64,000 nt of DNA from Yersinia massiliensis CCUG 53443 (GTDB lineage Bacteria; Pseudomonadota; Gammaproteobacteria; Enterobacterales; Enterobacteriaceae), in assembly GCF_000312485.1 (NCBI RefSeq), contig NZ_HE997645.1:62001-126000 (forward strand), in the 5' to 3' direction. The notes below the pieces were generated by a model, which was not told where the DNA came from, searched no databases, and was given only the letters and a program-made list of their open reading frames with translations. Position numbers and translations under genes: made by a program. Positions 39,474 to 48,593 of this stretch are shown here, piece after piece (the first letter of the stretch is position 1; every line of letters starts with the position of its first letter).

Positions 39474-40553
39474 TTAATCATATAACTGACCTGATGGCTT
39501 ATTTGCGGTGGATATCGCCCTTTTATGATTGATTTGCTTTACCGAAGAACGAGCCACTAATCGCCCCTGCAATAAAATATTGCTAAAGGGGGCATCAGGA
39601 CGTAACAAGCGCCGCTGTAATAACTGAATGGCCTCCGCCCCCAACTCATCTCGCGGCACATGTACTGCGGTTAACGGAACATCATGAATCTCGGCCAGAT
39701 TAAAACCGTCCATGCTCATCACCGACATGCTATCTGGCACACTTATCTTTAATTTATTCAGCGCATTCACTGCCCCAACCGCCATATAGTCCCCCCCGGC
39801 TAAAATGGCCGTCGGCCACAGACTTTTATCTTCGCGGGTAGTCATAAAGTCCATGATTGCCTGCTCTGCTTCCTCCGCGCCAAAACCATGTGTCGTGATC
39901 AGATGTTGGTTATCATCAAAATTCATGTTGTGGCTGGCAAATGCTTCTTTAATACCGACTAATCGCAGTTCCATCGTATTGCGGCGCAAACATTGCAAGG
40001 TCAAAATTTTCCGATGCCCCTGCTGTATCAGATAGTTGGCAGAAAACTCACCGATCATCTGATGGTCAGGAGAGACGCCATCTAATGACATTTCTTTATC
40101 GCGACAATTCACCAGTACCGTCGGCTTATGTACGCCAGCCGCCAATGCGTGGATATGAGGATCATCAATACCAATGATGATGGCAGCTTCAGTTTGTGGA
40201 TGAGTCATTTTCTCTAAAAACAGTGAAATATCACTCTGTGTTTCTGATAATCCACAATAACGAATCATGACTTCATATTGGGTCACCGCCTCGGTAATCC
40301 CTTGAATGACTTTGTAGTAAAAAATATCGGTACGTACATCAAATGCTCGATGAGGGGCGAACACCATAATATTATTCAGCATTAACCGCCCGCTGGATAA
40401 ATTCTGCAAAATTCCCTGAGTTTGCGCATAAGCCATGACTCGCTGTTTTGCTTTGGCACTGGTATTTGCTTTCCCCGCTAAAACTCTAGAAACCGTGCTA
40501 ATTGAAAGGCCCGTCTGATTGGCTATTTCTTGTATTTTTAGCTTTCCATTCAT
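39474..40553 (-). CDS. LacI-family repressor of the MFS/GH31 sugar locus
   Basis: A 359-residue LacI-type repressor. DNA-binding part: KIQEIANQTGLSISTVSRVL. The hinge is degenerate (QNLSSGRLMLN), and the sugar-binding domain follows (FYYKVIQGITEAV, ISVPDSMSVMSMDGFNLAEI). It is divergent from an MFS transporter and a GH31 glycosidase, so these are the likely targets. The ligand is unknown. Two similar inverted repeats lie in the 370-base gap. Confidence 0.85.
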   Translation of the reverse strand: MNGKLKIQEIANQTGLSISTVSRVLAGKANTSAKAKQRVMAYAQTQGILQNLSSGRLMLNNIMVFAPHRAFDVRTDIFYYKVIQGITEAVTQYEVMIRYCGLSETQSDISLFLEKMTHPQTEAAIIIGIDDPHIHALAAGVHKPTVLVNCRDKEMSLDGVSPDHQMIGEFSANYLIQQGHRKILTLQCLRRNTMELRLVGIKEAFASHNMNFDDNQHLITTHGFGAEEAEQAIMDFMTTREDKSLWPTAILAGGDYMAVGAVNALNKLKISVPDSMSVMSMDGFNLAEIHDVPLTAVHVPRDELGAEAIQLLQRRLLRPDAPFSNILLQGRLVARSSVKQINHKRAISTANKPSGQLYD

Positions 40554-40923
40554 TTTGTGATCTCTCTCAAATTAGCAAATGAAAAAATTTTCATGGCTGC
40601 TCGATACCTTATTCAGTGCCCCACTTAATAGGAATGCCGAAATAATATTCAGCTTATGAAAATTCTTTCAAAAAAACGCATATTAAAGCCAATTTAAGCT
40701 AGTTACTTTGTTTTGGTAAACCAATTTTAAAAACTTATCAGTCCGGTTTTTTTGATGAAAAATAAAAATACGATAAAAATCAAATGAGTATATTTTATTG
40801 GCCGATTTAGTGTGAACAAAATCACATTAAAACTCAGCGAAATCTTAATAACCGAAAAATGGATCATACCAAAATAATTTGTTAGCTCGGTGATTGACGA
40901 CCAGCTAACACCAGGAGGCTTGG
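40554..40923. promoter_or_regulatory. LacI/MFS intergenic region with two operator-like repeats
   Basis: Two related inverted repeats: ATGAAAAAATTTTCAT at 40577-40592 (arms ATGAAAA / TTTTCAT) and TGAAA-ATTC-TTTCA at 40657-40670. They are 80 bases apart centre to centre, near eight turns, and the first is 23 bases before the LacI-type start. They are candidate operators for that repressor, although many LacI-family sites have a central CG and these do not. Confidence 0.5.
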
Positions 40924-42231
40924 ATGAGTGTTGAGATTAATCAATCCGCTAACGTTAGCGGGCGGCGGAAAATAAAGTCATTGCGATGGTGGATGCTGGC
41001 ACTATTTCTACTTGGGGTCACCGTTAACTATATTACGCGTAACTCACTGGGTATTCTCGCTCCCGAGTTAAAAACCAGTTTGAATATGACCACTGAGCAA
41101 TATTCTTGGATAGTGGCATCTTTCCAATTGGCTTATACCGTTTTCCAGCCGCTTTGTGGTTGGTTAATTGACGTCATCGGTTTAAAAATGGGATTCCTGA
41201 TCTGCGCCAGTGTTTGGGCGGTGGTTTGTATGATGCATGCAGGGGCAGGAACTTGGTTCCAATTGGCTGTGTTGCGTTTCTTTATGGGCAGTGCCGAAGC
41301 TGCCGCAACCCCCGCCAACGCCAAAGCAATTTCTGATTGGTTCCCGAAAAAAGAGCGCCCGATCGCTGCTGGTTGGGCAGGTGTCGGTTTCTCTATCGGT
41401 GCGATGTTAGCCCCGCCCATTATTGTATTGGCCCATGTGGCGTTTGGTTGGCAAGGCGCATTCTTGTTCTCCGGTGCCTTAGCCATGATTTGGGTACTGC
41501 TATGGTGGCGTTTTTACCATTCACCGGATACCCATCCCAATCTAAGTAAAGAAGAATTTGAACTGATTCATCAGGACAATGAACCTGTGCTGCCACGGCT
41601 GCCATTCTTTAAATCATTGGCCATCTTGAGTAAAAATAAGAAATTTTACGGGATCGCGATCCCTGCCTTTTTGGCTGAACCGGCTTGGGCGGTGTTTAGC
41701 TTCTGGGTCCCCCTTTATCTTGCAACCGAGCGTGGTATGGATCTGAAACAGATCGCCATGTTCGCTTGGCTCCCCTTCTTGGCCGCAGACATCGGAAGTG
41801 TCGCCAGTGGCTACTTAACGAAACTCTATCAAAAGTGGTTCGGTTGCAGCCGCGTAAACTCAGTCGTTGCCAGCTCGGTAACGGGCGCATTTATGATGAT
41901 CTCACTGGCCTTCGTTGCCATCACTAAAGACCCCTATCTGGCCATTGCACTGATCTCCATTGGTGGCTTTGGGCATCAGGTTATTTCCTGCATGTTGAGC
42001 GCATTAGTGGTTGAATCTTTTGATAAAAACCAAGTCGCCACCGTTAATGGCCTGCGAGGTTCTTCTGCTTGGATTGCAAGTTTCCTGTTTACCCTACTCA
42101 TTGGCGCAGTGTCCGACACCATCGGCTTTAATCCGTTGTTTATCGCCATGGGCTTCTTCGATTTGATTGGTGCCGTGTTCCTAATTGCGCTGTTTGCTGA
42201 ACGCCGCAATAAAGCTCAACCCGCAATCTGA
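40924..42231 (+). CDS. MFS transporter of the anion:cation symporter (ExuT/GudP-like) family
   Basis: A 435-residue transporter with about 12 membrane segments. ACS-family features: NYITRNSLGILAPEL in segment 1, ASFQLAYTVFQPLCGWLIDV in segment 2, and the conserved GSAEAAATPANAKAISDWFP in segment 4. This family usually carries hexuronates, sugar acids or other organic anions. It has a strong AGGAGG ribosome site 5 bases before the ATG. The GH31 gene follows after 64 bases and is probably co-transcribed, so the substrate may be a glycoside or an acidic sugar derivative. Confidence 0.88.
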   Translation: MSVEINQSANVSGRRKIKSLRWWMLALFLLGVTVNYITRNSLGILAPELKTSLNMTTEQYSWIVASFQLAYTVFQPLCGWLIDVIGLKMGFLICASVWAVVCMMHAGAGTWFQLAVLRFFMGSAEAAATPANAKAISDWFPKKERPIAAGWAGVGFSIGAMLAPPIIVLAHVAFGWQGAFLFSGALAMIWVLLWWRFYHSPDTHPNLSKEEFELIHQDNEPVLPRLPFFKSLAILSKNKKFYGIAIPAFLAEPAWAVFSFWVPLYLATERGMDLKQIAMFAWLPFLAADIGSVASGYLTKLYQKWFGCSRVNSVVASSVTGAFMMISLAFVAITKDPYLAIALISIGGFGHQVISCMLSALVVESFDKNQVATVNGLRGSSAWIASFLFTLLIGAVSDTIGFNPLFIAMGFFDLIGAVFLIALFAERRNKAQPAI

Positions 42232-42295
42232 TCCTATCTCCTAATGATGTCTGCAACAGTGCCTCTGCACTGTTACCAAAAAAAGATGAGCTGTG

Positions 42296-44671
42296 ATGAA
42301 AACATTAAAAAACTGGCAGTTACTAAATGAATTCCCGGACCGCTTGGAGCTACGGGTTGATGACCGTCATATATTTTGCCTGTATGTGTTAGAGCAGAAT
42401 CTTTGCCGCGTACTGATTAAACGCAATGGCGAATTGGCACTAAATCGGACATGGAGTATAGCCCCGCAGGGTGATGTTCCATTATCAGGGCGCGACCGAT
42501 TGAGCCTCGAGGGTTTCTCTGTCCCCGGCTATCAATTGGAACGCCATGAACACTATTTGCGGGTGACCACTGAATGTCTAAGGGTCACGATTCACCAACC
42601 GTTGCATCTGGAATGGGAATATAAAAATCCGCAGAATGAATGGCAGCCACTGGCCGCCGACCGTCCCACCAGCGCTTATTTACTCAGCCCTCAGGGAGAA
42701 GCGATTGCTCACTATCAGCGCCGTTATCCCAATGAGCAATATTATGGGCTAGGTGAGAAAGCCGGTGATTTGAACCGCGCCGGTCGCCGCTTTGAGATGC
42801 GCAATTTAGATGCGATGGGGTATAACGCCGCCAGTACTGACCCACTCTACAAGCATATCCCCTTTACCATTACCCGCCGCGATGACGTCAGTTTTGGTCT
42901 GTTTTATGACAACCTCAGCAGTTGTTGGTTAGATTTAGGTAACGAAATCGACAATTACCATCTGGCTTATCGTCGCTATCAGGCTGAAGCTGGTGATCTT
43001 GATTACTACCTGTTCCTTGGCCCGAAAGTGCTCGATGTCACTAAAGCCTTTGTGCGGCTAACCGGTAAAACCCAGTTTGGGCCGAAATGGAGTCTCGGCT
43101 ACAGCGGTTCCACCATGCACTACACTGATGCCCCTGATGCACAGGTGCAATTGCAGAAATTCATAGCGCTATGCCAGCAACACGATATTCCCTGCGATTC
43201 TTTCCAGCTGTCATCCGGCTACACCTCCATCAAAAACAAGCGTTATGTCTTTAACTGGAATTACGACAAAGTCCCGCAACCCAAAGTCATGAGTCAGGCG
43301 TTCCTGCAAGCGGGTATCAAGTTGGCCGCCAATATCAAGCCTTGTCTATTGCAAGATCACCCTAAATATCAGCAAGTGGCCGAGCGTGGGTTGTTTATCC
43401 GTGATGGTGAAACGGGGTTACCTGAACGTTCTTCATTCTGGGATGACGAAGGCTCTCACCTTGACTTTACCAACCCTGCAACCGTGGATTGGTGGAAGGA
43501 GAATGTCACCAAGCAGCTATTGGAAATGGGGATTGGCTCCACTTGGAATGACAATAACGAATACGAAGTGTGGGATGGCGAAGCTCAATGTCATGGGTTT
43601 GGCGAATCAATCGCTATCAAACATATCAGGCCGGTAATGCCTTTACTGATGATGCGTGCTTCCATGGAAGCTCAACAAGCATTCGCGCCGGATATACGCC
43701 CCTATTTGATATCACGTTCAGGCTGCGCCGGTATGCAGCGCTATGCCCAAACGTGGAGCGGTGACAACCGTACCAGTTGGCAGACACTGCGTTATAACAT
43801 CCGTATGGGGCTAGGAATGAGTCTGTCCGGTTTGTATAACTTGGGTCATGACGTCGGGGGCTTTTCTGGCGATAAACCAGAAGCAGAATTATTTATTCGC
43901 TGGGTACAAAACGGCGTGATGCATCCACGTTTTACCATCCACTCATGGAATGACGACAACACGGTAAACGAGCCTTGGATGTACCCTTCAGCAACACCGA
44001 TGATTCGCGATGCCATGGTGCTACGTTATCGATTATTACCGTATTTCTATACGTTGCAATGGCAAGCGACTCATGATGATGAACCGATGTTACGCCCAAC
44101 ATTCCTCGATCATGAGCACGATAGCGGCACGTTTAAGGAAAATGACGACTTTATGTTAGGTCGTGATTTGCTCGTTGCCAGTGTCGTAGAAGCTAATCAA
44201 CGCCAGCGTTCGGTCTATCTGCCGGACAACAATGTGGGTTGGTATTGCTTCCATGCAGGGCAATGGTATAGCGGTGGGCAGACAGTCACACTAGATGCAC
44301 CACTGGAGCGGTTACCATTATTAGTTCGAGCCGGTGCGGCGCTGCCATTATCACAGCGTATCGCCTTTGTGAACGCTCAACTGGACAATCAACGCGAGTT
44401 AGCACTCTATCCAACCAAAGGTGCGGGGCAATCCTGCGGCATGCTATTTGAAGATGACGGTGAGAGCCACCGCTGGCAACAAGGCCATGCATTATGGCTG
44501 AACTGGCAAGTGACCACGGATAATCACCGTATTGATATTACTTTTAGCCGCACGGGGAGTTATCAACCCACATGGCAAGAATTGACGGTTAATCTCCCCG
44601 CCGGTGAACAACGTAAATTGTTTATCAATGGGGTGGAAAACCATACTTTGACGTTAAACCAACTGAAATAA
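42296..44671 (+). CDS. Glycoside hydrolase family 31 (alpha-glucosidase/alpha-xylosidase type)
   Basis: A 791-residue GH31 enzyme. An N-terminal beta-sandwich is followed by the barrel: the catalytic nucleophile is D419 in STWNDNNEYEVWDG and the acid/base is D490 in TWSGDNRTSW. The HPRFTIHSW and YPSATPMIRDA segments are typical, with a C-terminal beta domain. There is no signal peptide, so it is cytosolic and acts on imported alpha-linked sugars. Specificity cannot be read. The ATG at 42296 is preceded by an in-frame GTG with which it could compete. Downstream of the MFS gene and under the LacI-type regulator, by inference. Confidence 0.9.
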   Translation: MKTLKNWQLLNEFPDRLELRVDDRHIFCLYVLEQNLCRVLIKRNGELALNRTWSIAPQGDVPLSGRDRLSLEGFSVPGYQLERHEHYLRVTTECLRVTIHQPLHLEWEYKNPQNEWQPLAADRPTSAYLLSPQGEAIAHYQRRYPNEQYYGLGEKAGDLNRAGRRFEMRNLDAMGYNAASTDPLYKHIPFTITRRDDVSFGLFYDNLSSCWLDLGNEIDNYHLAYRRYQAEAGDLDYYLFLGPKVLDVTKAFVRLTGKTQFGPKWSLGYSGSTMHYTDAPDAQVQLQKFIALCQQHDIPCDSFQLSSGYTSIKNKRYVFNWNYDKVPQPKVMSQAFLQAGIKLAANIKPCLLQDHPKYQQVAERGLFIRDGETGLPERSSFWDDEGSHLDFTNPATVDWWKENVTKQLLEMGIGSTWNDNNEYEVWDGEAQCHGFGESIAIKHIRPVMPLLMMRASMEAQQAFAPDIRPYLISRSGCAGMQRYAQTWSGDNRTSWQTLRYNIRMGLGMSLSGLYNLGHDVGGFSGDKPEAELFIRWVQNGVMHPRFTIHSWNDDNTVNEPWMYPSATPMIRDAMVLRYRLLPYFYTLQWQATHDDEPMLRPTFLDHEHDSGTFKENDDFMLGRDLLVASVVEANQRQRSVYLPDNNVGWYCFHAGQWYSGGQTVTLDAPLERLPLLVRAGAALPLSQRIAFVNAQLDNQRELALYPTKGAGQSCGMLFEDDGESHRWQQGHALWLNWQVTTDNHRIDITFSRTGSYQPTWQELTVNLPAGEQRKLFINGVENHTLTLNQLK

Positions 44672-44692
44672 TGCGGTGAAATAACAACAGTC

Positions 44693-44720
44693 CGCGGGTT
44701 CTGTCACAGAGCCCGCGTTT
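44693..44720. terminator. Bidirectional terminator after the GH31 gene
   Basis: Arms CGCGGGTTCTGT / ACAGAGCCCGCG (12 bp, one G-U pair) with a minimal loop, then TTT. It lies between the convergent GH31 and DUF2000 genes. Confidence 0.75.
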
Positions 44721-44742
44721 ACATCTCCCTCAGTTTGTCTGA

Positions 44743-45159
44743 CTAACGCAGCAATTTTAATGCACCAGTCAATGAGCGCACCCACTTCTCTGGACCCACC
44801 AATCCCAAACCATCCAAAGACTCATCGGCCAGCGAACGCTGAGCAAACGCGACTTCATAATCCTGAAAGCTGTGCATCGAACGAGCAAAAGTAGGAAACG
44901 GTACGATCGCCCGCTCGTGGGTCGCTGCCAGTGCTTTGAGCAGGACATCTCTCATCTGTGCTGCGTTCGCTTGCAATATTGGCACCGGCAATTTAGAACT
45001 CACATCAATCTCATTCCCCACGGCATCAGACAACGCCGTGCCCGCCAACTGGGGGAATTTAGCCGCTAACCCCATCCCTACCGCACTGGTGGTATTAGCG
45101 ATTAAGCCAACAGGAAGGTCAGGATTAACGATAATTGCGACCCGTATTTTTTCTGCCAC
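44743..45159 (-). CDS. DUF2000 family protein
   Basis: A 138-residue cytosolic protein of the DUF2000 family: RVAIIVNPDLPVGLIANTTS, AVGMGLAAKFPQLAG and GLGLVGPEKWVRSLTGAL. The fold resembles peptidyl-tRNA hydrolase 2; no function is established. I start at the GTG at 45159 because AGGGG lies 6 bases before it and the product begins MAEKIRVAIIV; a TTG 11 codons upstream lacks a ribosome site. It is divergent from an Lrp-type regulator, a pairing that suggests control by it. Confidence 0.78.
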   Translation of the reverse strand: MAEKIRVAIIVNPDLPVGLIANTTSAVGMGLAAKFPQLAGTALSDAVGNEIDVSSKLPVPILQANAAQMRDVLLKALAATHERAIVPFPTFARSMHSFQDYEVAFAQRSLADESLDGLGLVGPEKWVRSLTGALKLLR

Positions 45160-45292
45160 ATCAGTCCCCTTTTGCGAATGAATCTGTGCCAAAGATCATA
45201 TCTTTCCGGTGCGGGTAAGTGCTTTCTTTTATTGGCTTCATTCCGCTAATATTGGTAGACCATACCCATACTTAATAATATTCAGGTAGAAA

Positions 45293-45763
45293 ATGTCATC
45301 TTCATCTATTACATCGGCAGATATAAAAATATTAAAGCAATTGCAACGTGCTGGCCGCATGACCAATCAAGAGTTAGCCGATAAAGTGGGCATGGCGACA
45401 TCTCCTTGCTGGCGACGTATGAAGCAACTTGAAGAAAGCGGGGTGATTACCGGTTATCAGGCGAATATCGATCGGCGTAAAATTGGTTTGGGGATTTTGG
45501 CTTTTATCCGAGTGAAAATTGACAGCCACAGTGAAGAAGAAGCCAAACTCTTTGAAACCCAAGTTGGGGCGTTAAAACCCGTGATAGCCTGCTATGCCGT
45601 TGCCGGAGATGCCGATTTTTTACTGCAAGTCGTCGCACAAGATCTCGACAGTTTTTCCACCTTTGCCATGTCGGTGATCCGCCGGTTACCGGGTATTAAA
45701 GAGATGCAAACAACCTTTGTACTACGTGAAGTGAAACCCTTTGATCACTTGCCTCTGCCGTAA
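45293..45763 (+). CDS. Lrp/AsnC-family transcriptional regulator
   Basis: A 156-residue Lrp-type protein: helix-turn-helix ADIKILKQLQRAGRMTNQEL and ADKVGMATSPCWRRMKQLEE, then an RAM effector domain (GLGILAFIRVKIDS, VIACYAVAGDADFLLQVVAQ). Proteins of this group sense amino acids. It is not Lrp or AsnC itself. Divergent from the DUF2000 gene with 133 bases between. Confidence 0.9.
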   Translation: MSSSSITSADIKILKQLQRAGRMTNQELADKVGMATSPCWRRMKQLEESGVITGYQANIDRRKIGLGILAFIRVKIDSHSEEEAKLFETQVGALKPVIACYAVAGDADFLLQVVAQDLDSFSTFAMSVIRRLPGIKEMQTTFVLREVKPFDHLPLP

Positions 45764-45789
45764 ATATTGGCCAAGACTTTGATTATTGC

Positions 45790-47033
45790 TTATGCCGCCA
45801 GCACTCTATTTCGTCCCGAGGCTTTAGCACGGTAGAGAGCCTCATCCATACGTTTGAACAAACTGTCGGTGTCTTCGCCTATCTGATGTTGCGCGACACC
45901 GAGACTGACCGTGAGTTGCGGCAGGTTTGGCTGGCATATCATCTGAATTGTTTCTCTTATAGACTCAGCCACTTGTAATGCCCCTCCAAATTGGTTAACG
46001 GCAGAAGAATCGCAAATTCCTCACCTCCCCAACGGAATACACTATCGCTTTCGCGAATAATGGACTCGAGGGTTCTGACCAGCAAAATCAATACCTCATC
46101 CCCTTTGTGATGTCCAAGTTGATCATTAATGGACTTGAAATGGTCGACATCCAATAAAATCAAACTGAAATGGTGCCCGTAACGCTGGCTTTGGGCGTGA
46201 GCTTGCTCAACCAAGGGGAAAAACTGGCGACGATTACCGAGATCCGTCAAAGGATCCCGCAAAGCGGCATGTTCCAATGCTTGTTCTAGACGTTTTTGTT
46301 CGGTGATGTCATGAATGATGCATAGCATCAACCGTATGCCATCTAACTCGACTGGACCAGCATAAGTCTGGACGTGGCGAATATTACCATCAGCTAATTT
46401 ATGAATGAAGTTGAGTGGCTTATGCCCACCAGGAAGTTTTGCGACTTCATTCATGACAGGTAAAACATCCCTTCCCATGGTGTTAATTTCCCAAGTGTGC
46501 TTCATGCACATTTCATCTCGTGAATAACCATAAAAACGGATTGCAGCCTGATTAGCATCCACGATTTGCCCTTCTTTCGAGGGGTCAATCAGTAGCATGG
46601 GGGCGGTATTGGTATTGAAAAATTGCTCATAAAAACCCATCTCATCGCGGCGATAAGATGTCGAGCAGGGTTGCCCTACATGAGGCTGAGTGAGGACTTT
46701 ATCTGAAATATAAAGCCCTTCAAACACAATAACATCACCGTAAGGCTCTAGCTGAGTGAGGGACAGCCGACAGCTCAAAGGGAAAGCATTTCCCTCGCGC
46801 TCAATTGTCCAGATCTCGACAATCTGATCATCACCCACTAAAGCGGGCAGATAAGCATCCAACTGTTGCTGTGCATGGGCAGAAAATCGCCCATTACGCA
46901 TCAGTGGTAATTGGCAGTCACCTGCTATTTTTCGGGCTTCCTTGTTAGCAAAAAGCAGTTCTTGATTTTTGGGGGTCACAACCCAAATCGGCGTACTCAA
47001 GATATTTAATGCATCTAAGTGAGCAGTCAACAT
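45790..47033 (-). pseudogene. PAS-GGDEF diguanylate cyclase, broken by a frameshift
   Basis: The first frame (47033 to a stop at 45957) encodes an N-terminal sensor region, a PAS domain (MLLIDPSKEGQIVDANQAAI) with its PAC part, and most of a GGDEF domain: DPLTDLGNRRQFF, LILLDVDHFKSINDQLGHHK and the active site RWGGEEFAIL, with an RESD inhibitory site 5 residues before it. After LPLTNLEG it leaves frame. The missing end (VAESIRETIQMI, LTVSLGVAQH, RMDEALYRAKASGRNRVLAA) continues in another frame to 45790. The total of 1244 bases needs one more to be whole. The loss lies in the four-C tract at 45981-45984 (GGGG in the gene), where five G would restore the frame to a 414-residue enzyme. The truncated form is probably inactive. 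Confidence 0.82.
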
Positions 47034-47470
47034 AGGAATACCGATAGATAATTGGCATATGTACAGAATACAGTTAATTGCATCGAATTCACTACATTTT
47101 GATTTATAGCCAAATGAGTAGCCTGCGAAATTAACAGTCCTTCATCGAGCTTATAGAGGTTCCTTTCTCACAAAATCATCTGCGCCGCTCGGCATTTATA
47201 AATCTCAGCTAATTTCTTTTTGGTTTTCTTCTTTCATCATTCTCAGCTATCTAGATGAAATTGCGTGTATCGAGCCATACCGGAATAGGCAAAGTACTAA
47301 AAACACCTACCCCAAACGGGCAAACCACCACTTTCTTACCTAAACTTTGGATCAGCAATTAAAACCTAACTTTAGGCTTTTCAATAGAACTTACTGCTGA
47401 AAACTCATCTCATATTACCTTTAAACGACTGATTGACAATGTTTTTTCATCTCACGCAAGGGGTTAGATC
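47034..47470. other. Non-coding gap before the alpha/beta hydrolase gene
   Basis: 437 bases with no convincing gene. A TTGACA at 47434-47439 without an obvious -10, and AAGGGG just before the hydrolase start at 47471. The promoter of the cyclase pseudogene should lie near 47040-47100. Nothing else recognised. Confidence 0.45.
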
Positions 47471-48307
47471 ATGTCATTTGTTACCACTACAGATAACGTT
47501 AGTATCTTCTATAAAGATTGGGGCCCGAAAGACGCGCAGCCGGTGTTCTTCCACCATGGTTGGCCGCTAAGCGCCGATGATTGGGATGCGCAAATGCTGT
47601 TTTTCCTATTAGAAGGTTTTCGCGTCATCGCCTCTGACCGCCGTGGTCATGGTCGCTCAAGCCAAGTCAGCGATGGACACGACATGGACCATTACGCTGC
47701 GGACGTCTCTGCTGTCGTCGAACATCTGGATCTCAAGAATGTGGTGCATATCGGACACTCTACCGGCGGGGGACAAGTTGCTCGGTATGTTGCGAAATAT
47801 GGCCAGCCTCAGGGCCGTGTGGCGAAAGCGGTATTGATCAGTTCAGTACCTCCTTTGATGCTAAAAACGGCAAGTAACCCTAACGGTACGCCCATTGAGG
47901 TTTTTAACCAGTTTCGTCGAGGCATAGCCGTGAATCGGGCGCAATTCTATCTCGATATCCCCTCAGGTCCGTTCTACGGTTTTAACCGCTCAGGAGCAGA
48001 GACCTCGCAAGGGACGATTCAGAACTGGTGGCGTCAGAGCATGACGGGTAGTGCAAAAGCGCAGTATGACGGGATCAAGGCCTTATCTGAAACAGATCAA
48101 ACAGAGGATTTAAAAGCATTCACCGTGCCAACGCTGATTCTACAAGGTGATGACGATCAGGTGGTTCCCTATAAGAACGCGGCCCTTTTGCAGGACAAGC
48201 TGATTAAAGAGAGTACCCTCAAGATTTATCCTGGCTATCCACACGGGATGCATACCACACACGCGGATGTGATAAACAAAGACATTTTGGCGTTTATTCG
48301 CCGCTAA
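47471..48307 (+). CDS. Alpha/beta hydrolase, cofactor-free haloperoxidase type
   Basis: A 278-residue alpha/beta hydrolase close to non-heme chloroperoxidases and esterases. Nucleophile S97 in HIGHSTGGG; oxyanion segment FHHGWPLSADDWDAQ; acid in LILQGDDDQVVPY; histidine in YPGYPHGMHTTH. The halogenation seen in vitro in this group is a side reaction of perhydrolysis; the natural substrate is unknown. No signal peptide. It precedes a redox gene group transcribed in the same direction, but 286 bases separate them, so it probably has its own promoter. Confidence 0.88.
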   Translation: MSFVTTTDNVSIFYKDWGPKDAQPVFFHHGWPLSADDWDAQMLFFLLEGFRVIASDRRGHGRSSQVSDGHDMDHYAADVSAVVEHLDLKNVVHIGHSTGGGQVARYVAKYGQPQGRVAKAVLISSVPPLMLKTASNPNGTPIEVFNQFRRGIAVNRAQFYLDIPSGPFYGFNRSGAETSQGTIQNWWRQSMTGSAKAQYDGIKALSETDQTEDLKAFTVPTLILQGDDDQVVPYKNAALLQDKLIKESTLKIYPGYPHGMHTTHADVINKDILAFIRR

Positions 48308-48496
48308 ATGCACTCATCGACCAACTAAAGGTCTGCACCTATTGACCTCCTTAAGACAACAGAAAAAACCACTTGGGTGGCATTTGTCACCCACCTTCAC
48401 TTTCTAGGTCACACTTTTCTGCCAATTCAGCCAAACACCAACCGAACAAAAAGACTGATTTCAAAGACACAATTTGGCAGTCCATTCTCTACACCG

Positions 48497-48514
48497 TCTG
48501 ACAAAATTGTCAGA
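48497..48514. promoter_or_regulatory. 18-bp perfect palindrome upstream of the flavodoxin gene
   Basis: TCTGACAAAATTGTCAGA has perfect 8-bp arms around AA. It lies 79 bases before the flavodoxin start, and a partial copy (GTCAGTCTGATGTC) follows at about 48519. A candidate -10, TAGAAT, lies at about 48547. An operator for an unlinked regulator is likely; none of the flanking genes is an obvious owner. Confidence 0.55.
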
Positions 48515-48593
48515 GAACCGTCAGTCTGATGTCAGGTTGTCTTCGCTAGAATCACGTCTAAGACTAACCACCGCTGATTGAAGGAATGAAACA

